This document shows positions 53,259 through 62,329 of a stretch of 64,000 bases of DNA, in pieces. The position numbers and the translations under genes were made by a program. Below the pieces are notes generated by a model. It did not search any database, was not told the DNA's origin, and saw only the letters and a program-made list of their open reading frames with translations. Source of the DNA: Anaerolineae bacterium (GTDB lineage: Bacteria; Chloroflexota; Anaerolineae; 4572-78; J111); the NCBI GenBank assembly GCA_023151115.1, contig JAKLJP010000003.1, positions 62,001-126,000 of the forward strand. Reading direction: 5' to 3'. Numbering within the stretch: position 1 is the stretch's first letter; each line of letters starts with the position of its first letter.

Positions 53259-53483
53259 ATGAAGATCTTCAACATCGTTTTAGCTGCTTTTGTGCTGCTG
53301 TTTGGCTTGCGGATGGTGCTTACAGCGGTGCAAACAGCTATCAGCGGCAAAATCCTGGTGCGGCAGGGGATTCGCTCCAAATGGCAGCCGGCGGCAGTTC
53401 GCAGCGATGTCTGGAAATCCGCCATTCGGGACGGGTTGATGGGGTTGTTGTTGATTGTGTTGGGGGTGGTACTGATTTTTTAA
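53259..53483 (+). CDS. Small two-helix membrane protein
   Basis: 74 residues with a hydrophobic N-terminal helix (about 4-24) and a C-terminal helix (about 57-74); a short basic loop lies between. Family not recognised. It begins soon after the repeat arm and precedes the DUF2330 gene by 61 bases. Confidence 0.65.
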   Translation: MKIFNIVLAAFVLLFGLRMVLTAVQTAISGKILVRQGIRSKWQPAAVRSDVWKSAIRDGLMGLLLIVLGVVLIF

Positions 53484-53544
53484 GCTATTGGGGTGTAGCT
53501 TCAGCTTTTAAGTCAAACTTGACCTATCATCTATCAGGTGGAAC

Positions 53545-54615
53545 ATGAAACAACGACTTCGGTACTTGATCCCGATTTATACTTGGCTAGTACAACTCTT
53601 GTTCGCAGCCGCCCCGGCGGAAGCCTGTGGCTGCGGAGTTTACATTCCCCGCGAGGGCGAGGGCACGGTGGTGCAGGAACGCGCCCTGGTCCGCTGGGAT
53701 GGACAGACCGAGGATATTGTCATGGCTTTGGGGGTGCAGGGCAACACCACCGAAGCCGCCTGGATTATGCCCGTCCCCGCCGAGGCAACGGTGCAACTGG
53801 GCCAAGCAGAACTATTCGACACGCTGCAAGAGCTGACCAAACCCAGGGTGGAATACCGCTATGGATTGATCCCGCCGTCTACTTTTGGGCCGGGCGCGGC
53901 CATGGATGGCGCGGTCGGGGGGGCAGCGCCGGTAATGCTGCTCCAACAGCAAACCTTAGGCCCGTTTGAGGTCAGCACCCTGGCCGCCACCGACGCCTCC
54001 GCCTTGAGCGACTGGCTGGCCGACAACGGCTATACGTTTCCTGACGGGTTGGCCGACGTGCTGCAAGCCTATGTCGAACAGGAGTGGTTTTACATTGCCG
54101 CCCGCTTAACCTCCGGCGCCAACGGCCAGGAATTGAGCGGTGAACTCGACCCCCTCTGGATTACCTTTCCCTCTGACGAACTGATTTATCCTATGCGGGC
54201 CACCGCCCTGGCTACAGGGGTGATGCCGGTCTACCTGTACGTGCTGGCCGACCACCGGGTGGAGAAGGCTCAGACGTTTGGCGACAGCCGGGTTGCCTTT
54301 GCCGGCTGGATTGAGCCGGCTTTACTGCCCACCGAGTCACCCCTGACCCCCTTTGTAGAGCGCAAACTGTTTCTGACCAAATTCGAGGAGCGCATCTGGG
54401 ACCCGCCAAGCGTCAACGATGATTATCATTTCAGTCCTGCCGCCACCAACGAGGTTTATCACGATGTTGAGATTGTGTACCAGTATGATATCGGCGGTGT
54501 ACCAATTATTCTGCTGCTGCTGGCCGGAGCATGCCTGGTGGGGTTGATTATAATAGTCGGCGGGACGGTCCTGCTGTTATCTCGGCAGCGCCGGCGAATA
54601 GCAACCGCGCAGTGA
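53545..54615 (+). CDS. DUF2330 family exported membrane-anchored protein
   Basis: 356 residues: signal peptide (about 5-27), then CGCGVYIP and ALVRWDGQTEDIVMAL, then VPAEA-type strands, the pattern of DUF2330, and a C-terminal membrane helix (about 322-345) with a short basic tail RQRRR. The domain faces outward. Function unknown in the family. No ribosome site stands out; AGGTGG lies before the ATG. Confidence 0.85.
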   Translation: MKQRLRYLIPIYTWLVQLLFAAAPAEACGCGVYIPREGEGTVVQERALVRWDGQTEDIVMALGVQGNTTEAAWIMPVPAEATVQLGQAELFDTLQELTKPRVEYRYGLIPPSTFGPGAAMDGAVGGAAPVMLLQQQTLGPFEVSTLAATDASALSDWLADNGYTFPDGLADVLQAYVEQEWFYIAARLTSGANGQELSGELDPLWITFPSDELIYPMRATALATGVMPVYLYVLADHRVEKAQTFGDSRVAFAGWIEPALLPTESPLTPFVERKLFLTKFEERIWDPPSVNDDYHFSPAATNEVYHDVEIVYQYDIGGVPIILLLLAGACLVGLIIIVGGTVLLLSRQRRRIATAQ

Positions 54616-54699
54616 AACCCTCCCCTTCGGGTTTAAGAGCAGGGCCAAAATACCCATTGTCTCAGGTCATCACTGTGTGCTATGCTAGGATAGCGAGTT

Positions 54700-54793
54700 T
54701 CAGTGGATCCAAATTTCCCGTAGGGTGGCATCCCTATGCCGCCCGCTGATGTATATGGATGGGCCAGCTACGGTGAAAAATTGGATCGACTGA
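54700..54793. mobile_element. MITE-like element, family B, second copy
   Basis: Ends TCAGTGGATCCAAATTT and AAAATTGGATCGACTGA; flanked by GTT on both sides. Its interior differs from the copy at 21282-21374. Confidence 0.8.
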
Positions 54794-54904
54794 GTTTAAA
54801 AGATTTAGTTCATTAACAAAGAGGAGTGTCTCACCTGTGGGGGCGGTGCTGATTGCATCGTTACCTGATGGAAGATGCTTCTTTTTTGTTTCTGGGGGGC
54901 AGCG

Positions 54905-55594
54905 ATGCCAGAGGACACGACCGGGATGAAAAGTCGGGCTATACCAGCATTTGAATATATCTTATTTGATCTGGACGAAACGCTCTATCCACGCGAATGT
55001 GGCCTGATGACCGCAATTGTAGAGCGAATTTTGCAGTTTATGGTTCACAAAGTCGGCATTCCCGCCGATGACGCCCTGGAAAAAAAGCTCAGCTACAACC
55101 AGCAGCATGGAACGGCCCTGCGCGGCTTAATGCACGAGTTCCAGATTGACCCGCTGGAGTACCTGGCCTTTGTCCATGATATAAAATTGGCCGATTTTTT
55201 GGGAGCCAGCCCACCGCTTAACCAGATGCTCTACGACATCCCCTTGCGCAAGATTATCTTCACCAACGCCGATCACCTTCATGCCGAGCGGGTATTGAAC
55301 GTCTTGCAGGTGCGGCCTCATTTTGAGCAGATTATTGATATTACCAATCTTAATTACAAAAACAAGCCTGATCCCCTGGCTTACAAATATGTCCTCGACA
55401 CCCTGGGCGTACCCGGCGAGCGATGTATTATGGTCGAAGACAGCCCGCGCAATTTGCTTCCGGCCAAAGACGTGGGCATGACCACCGTCCTGGTCGGCGG
55501 AAGCGGTCCCTCGATTGCCATAGATTACGCCGTCCCAACTATTTTCCACGTTGGCCCAGTCCTGAAAAATTTGCTCATGCGCCAGGGGCATTAG
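54905..55594 (+). CDS. HAD pyrimidine 5'-nucleotidase-like hydrolase
   Basis: 229 residues. Motif I FDLDETLYP, motif II IIFTNAD, motif III KNKPDPLAY and motif IV VEDSPRN identify the SDT1/pyrimidine 5'-nucleotidase group, which dephosphorylates UMP/CMP-like nucleotides. The ATG at 54905 has a GGGGGG site; the ATG at 54926 would also fit. The thioesterase gene follows after 92 bases. Confidence 0.87.
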   Translation: MPEDTTGMKSRAIPAFEYILFDLDETLYPRECGLMTAIVERILQFMVHKVGIPADDALEKKLSYNQQHGTALRGLMHEFQIDPLEYLAFVHDIKLADFLGASPPLNQMLYDIPLRKIIFTNADHLHAERVLNVLQVRPHFEQIIDITNLNYKNKPDPLAYKYVLDTLGVPGERCIMVEDSPRNLLPAKDVGMTTVLVGGSGPSIAIDYAVPTIFHVGPVLKNLLMRQGH

Positions 55595-55686
55595 CCACAG
55601 CCAGCTCGAACTGGCCTCGTTCCCAAACTGACACATAGCCGAGTTGGTAATGAGGTTGGTTCAAGGCGGGGATCCATCATCAAAAC

Positions 55687-56097
55687 ATGAACACATATCA
55701 ATTCAAGCTGACCTTTGAAGTCCGTGATTACGAATGTGATTTTCAGGGGATTGTCAACAACGCCGTCTATCAAAACTACCTGGAACATACTCGGCACGTT
55801 TTTCTTAAAGAGCGCGGCCTCGATTTTGTGGAACTGTCCAGGCAAGGGATAGATTTGGTGGTGATTCGGGTTGAGATTGACTATCTCTATCCACTGCGTC
55901 CGGCTGACCGCTTTTATGTAGGCTTGAATTTTGAGCGTGTATCGCGGCTGCGCTTTGGGTTTCGGCAAGATATTTTTCGCCTACCCGATGAAAAACCCAT
56001 TTTGCAGGCCAATGTTATTGGCGTCTCGTTGAACAGAGCCGGTAGACCTTTTCTGCCGAAAGAGTTAGAAGGGTTATTTCAAAACCTGCTTTCGTAA
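55687..56097 (+). CDS. Acyl-CoA thioesterase (4HBT/YbgC-like)
   Basis: 136 residues of the hot-dog fold. The N-terminus reads VRDYECDFQGIVNNAVYQNY, the YbgC-like active-site segment where an Asp acts, followed by the long helix LEHTRHVFLKERGL. It hydrolyses acyl-CoA thioesters; the chain length is not predictable. A terminator lies 12 bases after the stop. Confidence 0.9.
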   Translation: MNTYQFKLTFEVRDYECDFQGIVNNAVYQNYLEHTRHVFLKERGLDFVELSRQGIDLVVIRVEIDYLYPLRPADRFYVGLNFERVSRLRFGFRQDIFRLPDEKPILQANVIGVSLNRAGRPFLPKELEGLFQNLLS

Positions 56098-56108
56098 CCA
56101 GAATTAAA

Positions 56109-56141
56109 AGCGGCCCTGCTCAACAGCAGGGCCGCTCTTTT
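56109..56141 (+). terminator. Intrinsic terminator after the thioesterase gene
   Basis: AGCGGCCCTGCT and AGCAGGGCCGCT form a perfect 12-bp stem with loop CAAC, followed by CTTTT. The family A element begins right at its end. Confidence 0.92.
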
Positions 56142-56255
56142 GTAACTGCTCAGACATGTCATTTCGACCGAAGGGAGAAATCCCTCAAGTCTATGTAGCG
56201 CCCTGGGGATTTCTCGGCCTATGGCCTCGAAATGACATGGGGGCTGAGCAGTTAC
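56142..56255. repeat. Palindromic element, family A, full 114-bp copy
   Basis: Ends GTAACTGCTCAG and CTGAGCAGTTAC (with TT/AA beyond); inner arms CATGTCATTTCGACCGAAGG and GGCCTCGAAATGACATG. Same length as 20812-20925. It lies between the thioesterase terminator and the ftsH stop. Confidence 0.88.
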
Positions 56256-56263
56256 AATTTACT

Positions 56264-58186
56264 TTAGATTGGCAGCGGCGCGGGTGAAGGTGGAGGGGCC
56301 AATCGGGGTGACGCATCCGGCGAGTCTTTGGAGGGCGTCCCCTGCTGCGGCGGAGATTGGGGCGAGGTATTGTTTACAAAGAGCGCTGCAAACTCGGCTG
56401 CGTCAATAGTTTCCTCATCAATCAGGCGTTTGGCAATGAGATGCAGCATATCAATGTTATCACGTAGAATCTGCAAAGAACGTTCGTGGGCTTCATCTAC
56501 TAGTTGCCGCACTTCAAAGTCAATCTGTTCGGCTATCTCTTCGCTGTAATTGCGCTGCTCGCTAATCTGCCGTCCCAAAAAGATCAGCTCGTCTTTGTCG
56601 CCAAAGGTGAGCGGGCCTAATTTTTTACTCATGCCAAATTGAGTGACCATCGCCCGAGCCATACGGGTGATATTTTCCAGGTCACCGCTGGCGCCGGTGG
56701 TGACGGTGGGGAAGACAATTTCCTCCGCCGCGCGTCCCCCCAGGCCAACTGCCAGCCGGGCCTTAAAAGCTGACCGGCTGATCAGCGTTTGATCATCTTC
56801 GGGCAGGAACATGGTAAAACCACCCGCGCCGCCACGAGCAATGATGCTAACCTTGTGAACCGGGTCGGCTTCCTCAATCAGATGAGCCACCAAGGCGTGA
56901 CCGGCTTCATGATAAGCAACCACCTCTTTTTCCTCTTGGGTAATCACCCGGCTGCGGCGCTCTGGTCCCAGGCGTACCTTTTCGATAGATTCCTGCAAGT
57001 CGGTCATGGTAATCTGTTTTTGGTTGCGACGGGCCGCCAGAATGGCCCCCTCGTTGATCACATTTTCCAGATCGGCCCCAGAAAAACCAACGGTGGCTTT
57101 GGCCAACGCTTCCAGGTTAACATCGCTGGCCATCGGCTTGCCACGCGCATGCACGTGCAGAATTTGCTTGCGCCCCTGCCAGTCGGGCCGGTCCAGCACT
57201 ACCCGCCGGTCAAACCGGCCGGGCCGCAGCAGGGCGGGGTCCAAAATGTCGGGCCGGTTGGTTGCGGCGACAACAATCACATTGGTGTCGGTATCGAAGC
57301 CGTCCATCTCAACCAGAATTTGGTTAAGCGTTTGTTCACGTTCGTCGTGGCTGCCGCCCAGGCCCGCCCCGCGATGCCGACCAACGGCGTCAATTTCATC
57401 CACAAAGATGATGCATGGGCTGTTGCGCTTGGCCTGGTCGAACAGGTCGCGCACCCGGCTGGCCCCCACGCCGACAAACATTTCGACAAATTCAGAGCCG
57501 GAGATGCTAAAGAAAGGCACACCCGCTTCTCCGGCGACAGCTTTGGCCAGCAGGGTTTTACCACAGCCGGGCGGTCCTACCATCAGCACACCTTTGGGGA
57601 TACGCGCGCCCAGCGAGATAAACTTCTCCGGTTCGCGCAGAAATTCGACCACTTCGGCCAATTCTTGTTTGGCTTCGTCCGCGCCGGCCACATCGTCAAA
57701 AGTCACCGTCGGCTTATCGCCGGTGAGCATGCGGGCGCGGCTTTTGCCAAAGCTCATCGCTTGGTTGTTAGAGCCTTGCGCCTGCCGGACCATAAAAAAG
57801 AGCAGGCCGCCAAAAATAATCAGCGGCAGAACGGTGATGGCCAGCGTCCCCCAATCGCTCCAGGCACTGGGCGGGATGACCTCGATATCCACCTTGCTCA
57901 ATTCCTCTTCGGTCACACCCAGTTTCTCGAAGCTGGTAAAGATGCTGACCCGCGACTCTTTGCGCGATTTGGCCGGGGCTTTGTTGGATTGCAGATACTC
58001 GACGGTTATATCATCATCTTTAACACTGATCTTGGCTACTTTGCCGGCCTTGATGTCGCTGGCAACAGTAGTAATATCCAGTTCATTGCTATCTCGGGGG
58101 TTGGAAAAGATGCTAAAAATCAGCGCCGCTACCGCCAGCAGGATCAACAAATAGACAATACTATTTTTAAACAGACCTGAATTCAC
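56264..58186 (-). CDS. ftsH: ATP-dependent zinc metalloprotease FtsH
   Basis: 640 residues. Two membrane helices (about 11-27 and 117-134) enclose an extracytoplasmic loop; AAA domain with Walker A GPPGCGKT (204-211), Walker [33 protein letters not shown]; zinc site HEAGH; a Pro-rich tail ends the protein. It degrades membrane and short-lived proteins. Chosen start is the GTG at 58184-58186 ([14 protein letters not shown]), which has GGAGGA in front; a GTG 27 bases upstream is possible. The promoter at 58281-58309 fits. Confidence 0.97.
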   Translation of the reverse strand: MNSGLFKNSIVYLLILLAVAALIFSIFSNPRDSNELDITTVASDIKAGKVAKISVKDDDITVEYLQSNKAPAKSRKESRVSIFTSFEKLGVTEEELSKVDIEVIPPSAWSDWGTLAITVLPLIIFGGLLFFMVRQAQGSNNQAMSFGKSRARMLTGDKPTVTFDDVAGADEAKQELAEVVEFLREPEKFISLGARIPKGVLMVGPPGCGKTLLAKAVAGEAGVPFFSISGSEFVEMFVGVGASRVRDLFDQAKRNSPCIIFVDEIDAVGRHRGAGLGGSHDEREQTLNQILVEMDGFDTDTNVIVVAATNRPDILDPALLRPGRFDRRVVLDRPDWQGRKQILHVHARGKPMASDVNLEALAKATVGFSGADLENVINEGAILAARRNQKQITMTDLQESIEKVRLGPERRSRVITQEEKEVVAYHEAGHALVAHLIEEADPVHKVSIIARGGAGGFTMFLPEDDQTLISRSAFKARLAVGLGGRAAEEIVFPTVTTGASGDLENITRMARAMVTQFGMSKKLGPLTFGDKDELIFLGRQISEQRNYSEEIAEQIDFEVRQLVDEAHERSLQILRDNIDMLHLIAKRLIDEETIDAAEFAALFVNNTSPQSPPQQGTPSKDSPDASPRLAPPPSPAPLPI

Positions 58187-58280
58187 ACTTTCCTCCAGGG
58201 AGTATTTAGACACCCCTTTTCTGACAGAAAAAAGGTCACTCTACCCGGCCGCCGGGTAAAGAAGTTAAAAGTTGACCGTA

Positions 58281-58309
58281 ATTATACCAAAACAAATGGG
58301 ATTCGCCAA
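58281..58309 (-). promoter_or_regulatory. Promoter of ftsH
   Basis: On the minus strand TTGGCG, 17 bases, TATAAT. Confidence 0.72.
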
Positions 58310-58323
58310 CCACGTAAAACATT

Positions 58324-58353
58324 AAACGTTGAACGTTAGAACGTTCAACCGTT
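58324..58353. repeat. Tandem-word hairpin (AACGTTG type) at the PASTA kinase stop
   Basis: AACGTTGAACGTT and AACGTTCAACCGTT face each other across AG. It starts right at the stop codon of the PASTA kinase and shares its word with 17012-17047. Confidence 0.8.
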
Positions 58354-60292
58354 ACGGCACAACCTGAATGGTCCGCAAAATAAGCGCGCCCAAGTTGTCC
58401 GGTTGGCCTCGACCCGGCTCAAAAATAGGTAGGCGAGCTTTGGTATCAGCCGTGTAAAAACCGATGCGGATTTGATAATCGCCGGGCGCCGTCGTGGGCG
58501 GAATGGGAAGCTGATAGGGATCAACAATTAAATCGCCTACGCCCCAATTGCTGGTTGGCCTGACCCCGCCCTGCGGCTGGGTGTCAATTTGAGAAACGAT
58601 CCCGCCCTGGGGTGTGGTTAGGTGAATAAAGAGATTATAGTTAGCCGTAGGCAGCGTGACCGCCTGCCAGAAAAAAGTTAGGTTAATCGCTTCCCCGGCC
58701 TTGTACTGAATGCGCGGAATCTCATAGGCGTTGAGCACAATTTGCCCGCCCAAGTTGGCCCCCACCGGCACCCGCGAGCCGCTGCTGACCACCAGCGTCA
58801 CCAGGGTTCGATTAGCCACCAGCGAAGTGGCCGGCGGGTCTTGATTAATCACGTTGCCGGGCGTTTCGGCGCTCCAATCCTCATACTTTTGCACCACCAA
58901 ATCCAGGCTTTCCAGGCGTGGCTGGGCCTCCTCGTAGGGCAGACCAATCACATCAGGCACCTCGATCAGCGGCGGCCCCTGGCTCAACACCACGCCGACG
59001 GTTGTACCGGGTGTTACCGGCTGACCGGCTTCGATGGATTGGCGCACAATGGTAAAGGCCGGCAGATCAGGATGTGGCTCCTCCCCTTCGACCACCATGG
59101 TCAGGCCCAGGTTTTGCAGGGCCGAACGCGCTCCATTTTCCTCCAGGCCGATGATATAGGGCATCGCAATCTGGCCCGGCGCGGGCGTGGGCGGTCCTGA
59201 TGAATTGCCGGCCGGTTCGCGGAAATAGGCGGCATAAACGGCTACAAACAAAGGGATCAGCCCCATAATCGCCAGGATCGCCAGAATACCCAGTACAAAC
59301 ATCAGCGTATCAAAGCTGCCTTTTTTCTGGCGGGCCGCCTGAGCCGCCGGAACGTAGCGGCGAGCCGGGGGCGGCGGAGGCGGCGCCGCCGAGGGGGATA
59401 TAATTTTTTGCACCGGCGAACCCACCACCGATGAAATCGGGGCGCTCAGCCCGGCCTGGCTCAAGCCACCTTGCTGGAACAGGGTCAAGGCTTCGCGCAG
59501 ATGATCGGCGGTGAGGAAACGCTCGTTGATATTTTTGGCCATGGCCGCGTCCACAATCCGGGCCAATGGTTCGGGGATGCGGGGATTGAGCTGGTCAACC
59601 GGGATATGGGCTTCGTAGATTTGCTTGCGGGCTACCTCCTGATCATCAACACCAACAAAAGGAACTCGCCCCGTGAGCATTTCATAGAGAATAATACCAA
59701 TCGCATAAACGTCGGTAGCCGGCAGCACCCGGTCACCGGCGGCCTGTTCTGGGGCAAAGTAGGCCGGAGTGCCCCAAACGACTTCACCCGCGTCCATGGC
59801 GCTGTCGCCCAGGGCTTTGGCCAGGCCGAAATCGGTCACTTTTATTTGATTGTTAGGGGTAATCAAAATATTGCCGGGCTTCAAATCTCCATGCACCAGG
59901 CCGGCCCGGTGGGCCGTACCGACGGCGAAGCAAATCTGGGTTCCATACTCGACGGCTTGATCAACTGGTAGCTTACCCTGCCCATCCAGCAGCGTCCGCA
60001 GATCGGACCCGGCGATCCACTCCATGACAATATAGGGCCGGTTTTTATCCTGCCCAAAATCGTAGACGGCGACGATGTGGGGGTCGCTCAGTCGAGCGGC
60101 GCTTTGGGCCTCGCGGTGGAAATTGACCAAAAAGTTGGGATCGCGGGTATACTGCGGGCGCAGCGCCTTGACCGCCACCAACCGGCCCAGGGCCATATCC
60201 TGGGCCTGATACACTTCGGCCAGACCACCTTCGCCGATTTTCTTGATGAGCTGGTAGCGGTCGTTGAATACTACCGGGAGTTGCAGTTCCAT
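58352..60292 (-). CDS. PASTA-domain membrane Ser/Thr kinase (PknB/StkP-like)
   Basis: 646 residues. Kinase domain about 12-270 with GEGGLAEV, HGDLKPGN (His-Gly-Asp in place of the usual HRD), DFGLAK and APEQ; membrane helix at about 330-355; at least two PASTA repeats (about 385-520), which bind muropeptides in homologues; then a beta-rich domain (about 525-646) not recognised. The HGD variant lacks the Arg that couples activation-loop phosphorylation, so it may be regulated differently. Start ATG 60290-60292; alternatives lie just upstream. Promoter at 60397-60425. It lies directly upstream of ftsH, in the same direction. Confidence 0.92.
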   Translation of the reverse strand: MELQLPVVFNDRYQLIKKIGEGGLAEVYQAQDMALGRLVAVKALRPQYTRDPNFLVNFHREAQSAARLSDPHIVAVYDFGQDKNRPYIVMEWIAGSDLRTLLDGQGKLPVDQAVEYGTQICFAVGTAHRAGLVHGDLKPGNILITPNNQIKVTDFGLAKALGDSAMDAGEVVWGTPAYFAPEQAAGDRVLPATDVYAIGIILYEMLTGRVPFVGVDDQEVARKQIYEAHIPVDQLNPRIPEPLARIVDAAMAKNINERFLTADHLREALTLFQQGGLSQAGLSAPISSVVGSPVQKIISPSAAPPPPPPARRYVPAAQAARQKKGSFDTLMFVLGILAILAIMGLIPLFVAVYAAYFREPAGNSSGPPTPAPGQIAMPYIIGLEENGARSALQNLGLTMVVEGEEPHPDLPAFTIVRQSIEAGQPVTPGTTVGVVLSQGPPLIEVPDVIGLPYEEAQPRLESLDLVVQKYEDWSAETPGNVINQDPPATSLVANRTLVTLVVSSGSRVPVGANLGGQIVLNAYEIPRIQYKAGEAINLTFFWQAVTLPTANYNLFIHLTTPQGGIVSQIDTQPQGGVRPTSNWGVGDLIVDPYQLPIPPTTAPGDYQIRIGFYTADTKARLPIFEPGRGQPDNLGALILRTIQVVP

Positions 60293-60329
60293 GCCTGCCG
60301 CCTTAGGGATCATTTGGGAGATCAAAAAG

Positions 60330-60383
60330 TTAGGGATTGGAGATTAGAGATTGGAGATTCTAGAATCTCCAATCTCTAATCTC
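60330..60383. repeat. Tandem-word hairpin (GATTGGA type) in the PASTA kinase leader
   Basis: Arms GATTAGAGATTGGAGATTC and GAATCTCCAATCTCTAATC are a perfect 19-bp inverse pair with a two-base spacer; further copies of the word lie to the left. Confidence 0.85.
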
Positions 60384-60396
60384 ACCAACCGGCCCT

Positions 60397-60425
60397 ATTT
60401 TACCTCATGTAGCCAACTCAATCAA
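60397..60425 (-). promoter_or_regulatory. Candidate promoter of the PASTA kinase
   Basis: On the minus strand TTGATT, 17 bases, TAAAAT. The start would place the hairpin 60330-60383 in the 5' leader. Confidence 0.55.
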
Positions 60426-60538
60426 ACGGAGGGATTCCTGATTTCTCTTTCTCATATTTGTCGAACCTTCGTAATCCTCCTAAAATTGGGATAGAATCTC
60501 GATCCGTTGAAACTCATTAATTAATGAGAGATTGAGCA

Positions 60539-61046
60539 GTGGCAGATATTTCATTCGACGTGGGCGGGTGTAAGTTTAATTATCGAGTTGCCGCCATCAT
60601 CGAGTGCCATCAGCGCTATCTTTTCACCACTGCCCCAGGCACAGATTTTTGGTTCTTACCCGGAGGACGAGTCAAAGCCGGGGAGTCATCGCTGGAAGCC
60701 ATCAAGCGAGAACTACAAGAGGAATTGAGGCTAGAAAACCAGGTAATGCCTCTGGACAGTTGAAAACTTTTTCACCCTCCACAACGAAAATTTTCACGAG
60801 ATGAGTTTTTACTTTGCCCTGTCGCTTTCCCCAAATAGCGATCTAATTAGAGAAGAGGCATTTCTAAAAGAGCCAAATTGGGAGTTTCGATGGTTTAACC
60901 TTGAACTGATCCAAAGGTTTGATTTACGGCCTCAATTTTTGAAATTTAAGCTACCCTTGACCCAACAAGGCTTCCAACCCATTATTTTCAAACAGGAAAA
61001 ACAGGAATATCTTGAGTTTAATCTGGCTTTCAATAGAACCCTATGA
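60539..61046 (+). pseudogene. NUDIX hydrolase, frameshifted
   Basis: The first frame (GTG start at 60539) gives a NUDIX box GRVKAGESSLEAIKRELQEE, then stops at 60761-60763. A +1 frame from about 60755 continues the same protein without a break in sense: VENFFTLHNENFHEMSFYFA and on to 61046. One extra base (or two lost) explains the pair; sequencing error is possible. The box has Arg in place of the last Gly. Its product, if the frame were intact, would hydrolyse a nucleoside diphosphate derivative. The last four bases overlap the DUF983 gene, as in an intact operon. Confidence 0.8.
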
Positions 61047-61465
61047 CTAACCACCCTAAACCTATCCAGTCTGCTCAATCGGCGCCGCTGCGCCGGGCCT
61101 GGCTTTATTTTTATCGCAGCTTGCAACTGAAATGCCCGGTTTGCGGGCAGTCGCCCCTGTTTGACCCCCTCAGCCGGGTGCGCAGCCTGCACGACTGGTA
61201 TGTGACCTTACCCGGCTGTCCCCGCTGCAATTATGTCTATGACCCCGAACCCGGTTACTTTTTGCTAGCTTTCTGGATGTTTGATTATGGCTTTGCCGGC
61301 CTCTTCGGAATCGCCCTGTTTTTGACCCTGTACAATTACTTTGACCTTTCCATGCTCCAGGTATTGTGGATTACCCTTGCTGCCATTACCATCTTCGCCC
61401 TGTTAATTGTACGCCACTGCAAAGCCCTTTTTCTAGCAATGGATCATTATTTCTTCAAACATTAA
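61043..61465 (+). CDS. DUF983 family membrane protein
   Basis: 140 residues. N-terminal zinc-ribbon-like part with [10 protein letters not shown] (about 32-41) and [15 protein letters not shown] (about 60-74), then two membrane helices (about 77-97 and 103-123). This is the layout of DUF983; the role is unknown. It overlaps the NUDIX gene and is followed by the nucleotidyltransferase after 11 bases. Confidence 0.87.
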   Translation: MTNHPKPIQSAQSAPLRRAWLYFYRSLQLKCPVCGQSPLFDPLSRVRSLHDWYVTLPGCPRCNYVYDPEPGYFLLAFWMFDYGFAGLFGIALFLTLYNYFDLSMLQVLWITLAAITIFALLIVRHCKALFLAMDHYFFKH

Positions 61466-61476
61466 AGAGGTTGTCC

Positions 61477-62328
61477 ATGAAAATTACCAAAGCCGTTATC
61501 ACGGCAGCCGGACGCAAGCAGCGCACCTTACCGCTGCAAACCTTGATTGACCGCGACGGAGCCGAAAAATCGGTCCTGGGCATTATTATCGAAGAAGCGT
61601 TGCGGGCCGGGGTAGAGGAAATCGGGGTGGTGGTTCATCCCGGCGATGAAACGGCCTATGCCGCCGTAGCTGGCGACCATGCCGGCCGGCTTCATTTTGT
61701 TTACCAGGAAACATCTCTGGGTTACGGCCACGCCGTTTATTGTGCTCGCAGCTTTGTGGGGACCGACCCCTTTCTGCACCTCGTGGGCGACCATCTCTAC
61801 GTCAGCCGGGGCGAAACCGGCTGCGCCCGCCAGCTTGTTGAGCTTGCCGAAGCCGAAGCCTCGGCTATTTCGGCGGTCCACGCCACCCGCGAAAGTCTGC
61901 TGCCCTACTACGGGGCCATCGGCGGGCGGCGGGTAACGGGCCGTTCCAATCTGTACCGGGTTGAGACGGTCATCGAAAAACCCACCCCCACCGAAGCCGA
62001 GCAGCGCCTCATTGTGCCGGGGCTGCGCGCCGGCCATTATCTCTGTTTCTTTGGCATGCACGTCCTGACTCCTGCCATTTTTGACATCCTCGGCCAGCAT
62101 CTCGCAGCCAGAGGAAATCAGGGCGGGGTCACGCTTTCCGCCGCCCTGGCCGAACTGGCCAAACATGAACAATACCTGGCCCTGGAAATTCAGGACTGGC
62201 GCTACGATGTCGGCGTTAAATACGGCCTGCTGACCGCTCAGCTCGCCCTGGCCTTGAGCGGCCAGGATCGGGATGAGGTGCTGGCGAAGCTGTTGGAACT
62301 GCTGGCAGTGCGGGGGTTGGGGGCATAG
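61477..62328 (+). CDS. Sugar-phosphate nucleotidyltransferase (GalU/RmlA-like, divergent)
   Basis: 283 residues of the NTP-transferase fold. The N-terminal loop reads [14 protein letters not shown], a departure from the usual GxGTR-x-[15 protein letters not shown] matches the GalU-type GLGHAV; the metal Asp lies in VGDHLY, where GalU has GDD; VIEKP is conserved. It most likely joins a sugar 1-phosphate to UTP or a related nucleotide; the sugar cannot be told. ATG at 61477 with AGAGG. The GHMP-kinase gene begins one base after its stop, so the two form a sugar-activation pair. Confidence 0.85.
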   Translation: MKITKAVITAAGRKQRTLPLQTLIDRDGAEKSVLGIIIEEALRAGVEEIGVVVHPGDETAYAAVAGDHAGRLHFVYQETSLGYGHAVYCARSFVGTDPFLHLVGDHLYVSRGETGCARQLVELAEAEASAISAVHATRESLLPYYGAIGGRRVTGRSNLYRVETVIEKPTPTEAEQRLIVPGLRAGHYLCFFGMHVLTPAIFDILGQHLAARGNQGGVTLSAALAELAKHEQYLALEIQDWRYDVGVKYGLLTAQLALALSGQDRDEVLAKLLELLAVRGLGA

Positions 62329-62329
62329 T

